Shown in pieces: positions 60,402 to 64,000 of a DNA stretch of 64,000 bases. Location: positions 186,001 through 250,000 of the forward strand of contig JBFXCS010000001.1 of assembly GCA_050181915.1 (NCBI GenBank). The letters are read 5' to 3'. The position numbers and the translations under genes were made by a program. The notes below the pieces were generated by a model. It saw only the letters and a program-made list of their open reading frames with translations, ran no database searches and was not told the origin of the DNA. This stretch comes from JBFXCS01 sp050181915 (GTDB lineage: Bacteria; Actinomycetota; Thermoleophilia; Miltoncostaeales; Miltoncostaeaceae). How positions within the stretch are numbered: position 1 is the first letter of the stretch; each line of letters begins with the position of its first letter.

Positions 60402-60848
60402 ATGCCGTCTGCCGGTCCCGTTCTGCTCGCCTACGACGGCTCGGAGCTTGCCGCGTTCGCCATCGAGCGCGCGGGTCGTGAGCTTGCCCCGGGACGAGAG
60501 GCGATCGTCGTCTGCGTATGGCATCCCGTCGACGTCGGTTTCACCCCCGTGGACGGCAGGCTCCTGCGCGCGGCGGTGGCCGACGAAGTGTGGGAGGCCG
60601 CGGCCGAGACCGCCTCACGCGGGGCCTCGCTCGCCGTCGCGGCCGGCTTCCGTGCGCGCGGCGTGGCGGTTGAGGCGTCGCCGACCTGGCAGGGGATTGT
60701 CGAGGCGGCAGCCCGCAGTGGGGCGAGCCTGATCGTGTTCGGCTCCCACCAGCGAAGCGGGCTTCTGGGGCATCTGACGGGCAGCGTGACCTCCGCCACC
60801 ATGACCCACTCCGACGCGGCGATCCTGGTGGTGCATCGCCCGTCCTGA
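60402..60848 (+). CDS. Universal stress protein (UspA family)
   Basis: 148 residues, ATG directly after the MFS stop. PVLLAYDGSELAAFAIERAG at the N-terminus and the ATP-binding loop FGSHQRSGLLGHLTGSVTSA (G-2x-G-9x-G-S) at the C-terminus. Binds ATP and usually supports survival under stress. The tight linkage suggests a role with the transporter, for example as an ATP-sensing partner; this is inference. Confidence 0.92.
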   Translation: MPSAGPVLLAYDGSELAAFAIERAGRELAPGREAIVVCVWHPVDVGFTPVDGRLLRAAVADEVWEAAAETASRGASLAVAAGFRARGVAVEASPTWQGIVEAAARSGASLIVFGSHQRSGLLGHLTGSVTSATMTHSDAAILVVHRPS

Positions 60849-60933
60849 CTCGGGGCGTCATGTGGGCCGCACGACGGTGTAAGGGTGCCCGTTCTGGCGA
60901 AGCGCAACATGCGTCGAGACGACCCATGCGCGC

Positions 60934-60980
60934 CGGTCAAAGCAGATACTCGAGCCGCGGTACAGCCGTCACTTTGACCG
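60934..60980. promoter_or_regulatory. Inverted repeat CGGTCAAAG ... CTTTGACCG, possible operator
   Basis: Perfect 9-bp arms (60934-60942 and 60972-60980), 29 nt apart, inside the 303-nt gene-free stretch between the stress gene and the SDR. The two arms are flanked by similar GCATG-rich sequence. Spacing suggests two sites for a dimeric regulator. No clear -10 follows at the right distance. Confidence 0.4.
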
Positions 60981-61151
60981 ATGCATGCGCGGGTACCCGG
61001 TCGTAGCGTGAAGACGGTTATCGGCGAGTTTCGCCGTGACGGCGGGGAGGGTGGAGGGCAACTCGGCTGCGGACGTAATCGTTGGCGGGTCGCGTTTGAT
61101 CCTCCTGCTCGCGCTACCGAGGCCGGATGACGACAGAGGGAGCTATGCACA

Positions 61152-62081
61152 ATGGGTCAGCTTGATTTCAAGGGACGCGTCGCGATCGTGACCGGGTCGG
61201 GCTCGGGCATGGGCCGCGAGCATGCGATTGCGCTCGCGGCCAGGGGCGCCAGGGTCGTGGTCAACGACGTAGCAGCTGAACGGGCAGCCGAGACCGTGAT
61301 GAAGATCACCGAGACAGGCGGTGAGGCGGTCGCCAACGACAGCGACGTGACCGTCGACTCCGCCAGGCTCGTGGCGACTGCGATCGAGCGCTTCGGGCGA
61401 CTTGACATCCTTACCAACAATGCCGGGATCGTGCGGTTCGGAACCTTCTGGGAGCAGGATCCCGATGAGTGGTGGACCGTCTTCAACACGCATCTTCGAG
61501 GCACAGTTGAGACAACCCGGTACGCGATGCCGTATCTCATCAAGTCCGGCAGCGGCCGCGTGATCAACATCTCATCGAGCGCGACACTGGGCTCCCCGAA
61601 ATCGTCCGCGTACTGCGCCGGCAAGGCGGCGATCTACGGGTTCAGCAACTCGCTCGCCATGGAGGCGGCGGCGGTCGGCGTGCAGGTCATTGCGGTCATG
61701 CCGTCGGCCTGGACCCCGATGACCGAGTTCGCGTTCGACGACCCCGCGGTGCGCCAGGTGATGAAGGACAAGTTGCCGGCACGGGCGGTGGGCGCCTTTC
61801 TGACCTGGCTCGCCCATCAGGACACCACCGTGTCGGGCGGGTGCGTGCAGACCAGCGGCGACTCGGCCTGCCAGACGGCCTTCGCCGTGCGGCCGAGAAT
61901 CAGGGCGGCATCGATGACGCCGGAGGCGTGGGCGGATGAGGCCGAGCGCCTGAGGAGCCCCGGCGACGACTGGACGCCGCTGTGGTCCACGGGCGACTCG
62001 TTCCGGGCCGAGCTCGTCTTCGCCGATTCCTCACTCGAGACTGTGCTCCCCGCGGACCCGATCGCCTCCCAGATCCGGTGA
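61152..62081 (+). CDS. Short-chain dehydrogenase/reductase, FabG/hydroxyacyl-CoA type
   Basis: 309 residues. VAIVTGSGSGMGREHAIALA (cofactor loop), VVVNDVAAERA (Asp favouring NAD), DSDVTV, LTNNAGIVRFG, Ser in INISSSATLG and the YCAGKAAIYGFSN catalytic pair. The REHA-type motif and long tail (MTPEAWADEAERLRSPGDD) resemble the peroxisomal-multifunctional (3-hydroxyacyl-CoA dehydrogenase) subgroup. AGGGAG ribosome site upstream. Might oxidise a beta-hydroxyacyl intermediate of the pathway. Confidence 0.9.
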   Translation: MGQLDFKGRVAIVTGSGSGMGREHAIALAARGARVVVNDVAAERAAETVMKITETGGEAVANDSDVTVDSARLVATAIERFGRLDILTNNAGIVRFGTFWEQDPDEWWTVFNTHLRGTVETTRYAMPYLIKSGSGRVINISSSATLGSPKSSAYCAGKAAIYGFSNSLAMEAAAVGVQVIAVMPSAWTPMTEFAFDDPAVRQVMKDKLPARAVGAFLTWLAHQDTTVSGGCVQTSGDSACQTAFAVRPRIRAASMTPEAWADEAERLRSPGDDWTPLWSTGDSFRAELVFADSSLETVLPADPIASQIR

Positions 62082-62389
62082 CGCCCGGGGGTCGCCCTCG
62101 CTCGCTGATGCGGCGGCTCAGCCGGAATCCGGGACGCGTCTGTCCATGAGGGGGGCGACCGCAGATCGATGCGGGCGCCCCTCTCTTAAGGCGCCGCTGC
62201 TTTGCGGGAGCGATGCCCATGGCGGGCTCGCGCTGCGCGCTTAACGCTGTCCGCGGAGGTGCGGCGTTCACGGCCAGATCGGGAGCAGGCGGATGCCGGG
62301 CGATTAACCATCCGGTAATTCAACCGATGCCCGAGCACGCGATTCGACCTAAACATCCGGGTATCCGTTGAAAGCATGAGGAGGATTAC
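62082..62389. promoter_or_regulatory. Intergenic region with imperfect hairpin and AT-richer promoter zone
   Basis: 308 nt. An imperfect hairpin at 62148-62185 (GAGGGG ... CCCCTC) may terminate the SDR transcript. The stretch 62305-62385 is noticeably AT-richer (GATTAACCATCCGGTAATTC, GACCTAAACATCCGGG) and likely contains the promoter of the next gene, with repeated ATCCGG elements that could be regulator sites. Confidence 0.4.
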
Positions 62390-63394
62390 ATGAGCCCGGA
62401 CGCCGCACCGTATGACGTGCGACTCCTCTTCCATCCGACCAATGTGGTGAGGGATCGCGCCGAGATGGCACGCTTCCTGAAGCGAGTGTTCAACGCGAAC
62501 GGTCGGAACCAGGGGGAGTTGCTCGCCGAGTTCGACCTCGACGCGAGCTACCCACCTGACTACTCCCTCTACACGTGGATCGCCGAGGTCTGGATCGACT
62601 CGATCCAGCCAGAGCTTTATGTGCTCGAGGGTCAGCCTCTGCCGGAAGGCGCGCTCGACCAGCGGCTCGTTGAGTTCGGCTGGTACATCGACGGGATCGA
62701 CGAGCTCCAGAAGGCTCTGACCACGCACGGCATACGGTCGGTCGACCAGAATAACCGGCCCGTTCCTCCCGACGAGGCTCCCGCATCTGCCGGCGCGCCG
62801 GACATCAAGCTGATGTGGACGGATCCCGCAACCACCGGGCTCTCGTACGAGTTGATCGAGTGGCCGCGCGAGCGAGATGCCGAGTTCGCCCGGCTCGCCG
62901 ACGCGCGATTCGATCCGTCTTGGACGCTGCCGCCGATCTCGGCGGAAGACCCCCTCGGCATCGAGCGCTGCTCGCACCACACCATCCTCACGCGCGATGT
63001 CCCGCGGGCCTTGAACTTGGTTGTGGACGTCCTCGGCGGCTCCGTGGTGCGGACCGCAGACAACCCCCTGCTCGGCACGCGCAGCACCTACGTCTGGCTG
63101 AAGGACGCGCTCCTCGAGTACGCGGAGCCCGTCGAGACGGGGAGCCCGGCGGCCACTGAGCTCGACGGGACGACGACGCCGTCGCTCCTCGGTATGCCCC
63201 AGGAGGACCGCTACCACCTCATCGCATGGAAGGTTCGTGATCTCGACGCGGTTGCCGCGCACCTCGCCGCTCAGGGCGTGGGCGTCGAGGGCCGCGACGA
63301 CCACACGATCGTGACCGACCCGGCTGACTGCCTCGGCGTGCGCTGGGGCTTCACTGACTCCTTGGTGACGGGTGACCCGCGCCGGGGCGACTGA
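62390..63394 (+). CDS. VOC-fold protein, dioxygenase/glyoxalase-like
   Basis: 334 residues; strong ribosome site GAGGAGG 6-12 nt upstream. Two modules: RLLFHPTNVVRDRAEMARFL ... GLSYELIEWP and ERCSHHTILTRDVPRALNLV ... YHLIAWKVRDLDAVAAHLAA ... LGVRWGFTD. Candidate metal ligands are the His of HPTN/HHTI and Glu of YELIEW. Only loosely similar to the VOC protein at 57659, so the two may act on successive intermediates. Function cannot be fixed more closely. Confidence 0.78.
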   Translation: MSPDAAPYDVRLLFHPTNVVRDRAEMARFLKRVFNANGRNQGELLAEFDLDASYPPDYSLYTWIAEVWIDSIQPELYVLEGQPLPEGALDQRLVEFGWYIDGIDELQKALTTHGIRSVDQNNRPVPPDEAPASAGAPDIKLMWTDPATTGLSYELIEWPRERDAEFARLADARFDPSWTLPPISAEDPLGIERCSHHTILTRDVPRALNLVVDVLGGSVVRTADNPLLGTRSTYVWLKDALLEYAEPVETGSPAATELDGTTTPSLLGMPQEDRYHLIAWKVRDLDAVAAHLAAQGVGVEGRDDHTIVTDPADCLGVRWGFTDSLVTGDPRRGD

Positions 63395-63480
63395 CCCACC
63401 GGCCCGTCTCCACAGGCGGACGCTGTCAGAGACTTCGTCGACGGCCGGTCGCGCCGACACAAAGCCAACGAGGTGAAAGC

Positions 63481-64000
63481 ATGGGTGATCGTGTCAAGGA
63501 CAAGGTGTCGTGGATCAGCGGCGGCTGCTCCGGCATGGGGCTCTCCTCCGTGGAGCTCTTCGTCGACGAGGGCGCGAAGGTGGTCGTCGCGGACATCCAA
63601 GACCAGAAGGGCGCAGTGCTCGAGAAGCGTTATCCAGGCCGGGTCCGATACGTGAACTGTGACGTCACGAGCGAGGAGGCGGTCGCCGCCGCGGTTCAGG
63701 TCGCGGCGGACGAGTTCGGCCGGCTCGACATCATGTTCAACAACGCGGGCGCCCCTGGGGTCATGACCCCGATCGACGAGTTCACCGTCGAGGCCTGGGA
63801 CGCCCATTTCGCTCTGCTCACGCGGAGCACCATGCTCGGCATGAAGTACGGCGTGCGCCTCATGAAGGCTCAGGGTGGCGGTGGTTCCATCGTCAACAAC
63901 GCGTCCGGTGCCGCGGTCGGGTACCACGGCCCCGGTTCGACCGGCTACGGGGCTGCGAAGGCCGCCGTGCTGCAGATGTCAAAGCTTCTTGCCACGGAAC
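63481..64000 (+). CDS. Short-chain dehydrogenase/reductase (partial, cut by the right edge)
   Basis: The first 173 residues are present. MGDRVKDKVSWISGGCSGMG and VELFVDEGAKVVVADIQDQK are close to the SDR at 55398 (same SGGCSGMG loop), with NNAGAPGVMTP, IVNNASGAAVGY and the YGAAKAAVLQ active pair. Ribosome site GAGGTGAAAGC. A third member of this SDR subgroup after the intact 55398 gene and the 47669 pseudogene. It begins 86 nt after the VOC gene and is probably co-transcribed with it. Confidence 0.9.
   Translation, partial: MGDRVKDKVSWISGGCSGMGLSSVELFVDEGAKVVVADIQDQKGAVLEKRYPGRVRYVNCDVTSEEAVAAAVQVAADEFGRLDIMFNNAGAPGVMTPIDEFTVEAWDAHFALLTRSTMLGMKYGVRLMKAQGGGGSIVNNASGAAVGYHGPGSTGYGAAKAAVLQMSKLLATE

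Overview
The window looks like chromosomal DNA of a very GC-rich actinobacterium. Supporting signs are the GC content, many GTG starts, the uvrC-rapZ-yvcK and gap-pgk-tpiA-gpmI blocks, a DipZ-type redox protein, an Rv2578c-type radical SAM protein, TadE-like pilins, and many start codons placed 6-9 nt after a TANNNT -10 box (leaderless transcripts). RTX-like Ca-binding repeats and small secreted beta-rich proteins suggest class Thermoleophilia/Solirubrobacterales. That placement is inference.

Layout: 1-6440 is an iron-acquisition locus. A diaminobutyrate aminotransferase, cut by the left edge, is divergent from a secreted protein, a siderophore-binding protein, a double permease and an ATPase. 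6505-9279 holds small genes, an RTX protein and two unknown genes. 9340-13442 has thrS, a membrane protein and dipZ. 13543-15514 encodes two TadE-like pilins and a pilin/VanY/lytic-transglycosylase fusion. A broken PIN toxin, a macro-domain protein and an AlkA-like glycosylase follow. 17382-28141 is the conserved housekeeping core (uvrC, rapZ, yvcK, gap, pgk, tpiA, gpmI); whiA is absent from its usual place. 28224-42764 carries rsgA, a radical SAM protein, a two-component system with a frameshifted kinase, a Fic protein, a sulfur-relay-like operon whose NifS-like member lacks the PLP lysine, an M48 protease, rlmH and argS.

A tRNA-Gly(CCC) at 42904, preceded by 15 copies of CGTTCC, marks a change of character. 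From there to the right edge the DNA is less GC-rich by eye. It contains decayed IS5-like and IS21-like transposases and a decayed SDR gene, and it encodes what looks like a small-molecule uptake and degradation cluster. That cluster has a large LuxR/MalT-like regulator, a branched-chain-amino-acid-type ABC importer (with LivH, LivM and LivG fused in one chain), two MFS transporters, an ABM monooxygenase-like protein, three SDR oxidoreductases, two VOC-fold proteins and a universal stress protein. The substrate cannot be read from the sequence. This cluster and the NifS/TusA operon are the best candidates for undescribed biology.

Three genes have frames broken by apparent single-base or homopolymer changes (32335-34337, 35610-36574, 47966-49485). 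Some of these may be assembly errors.
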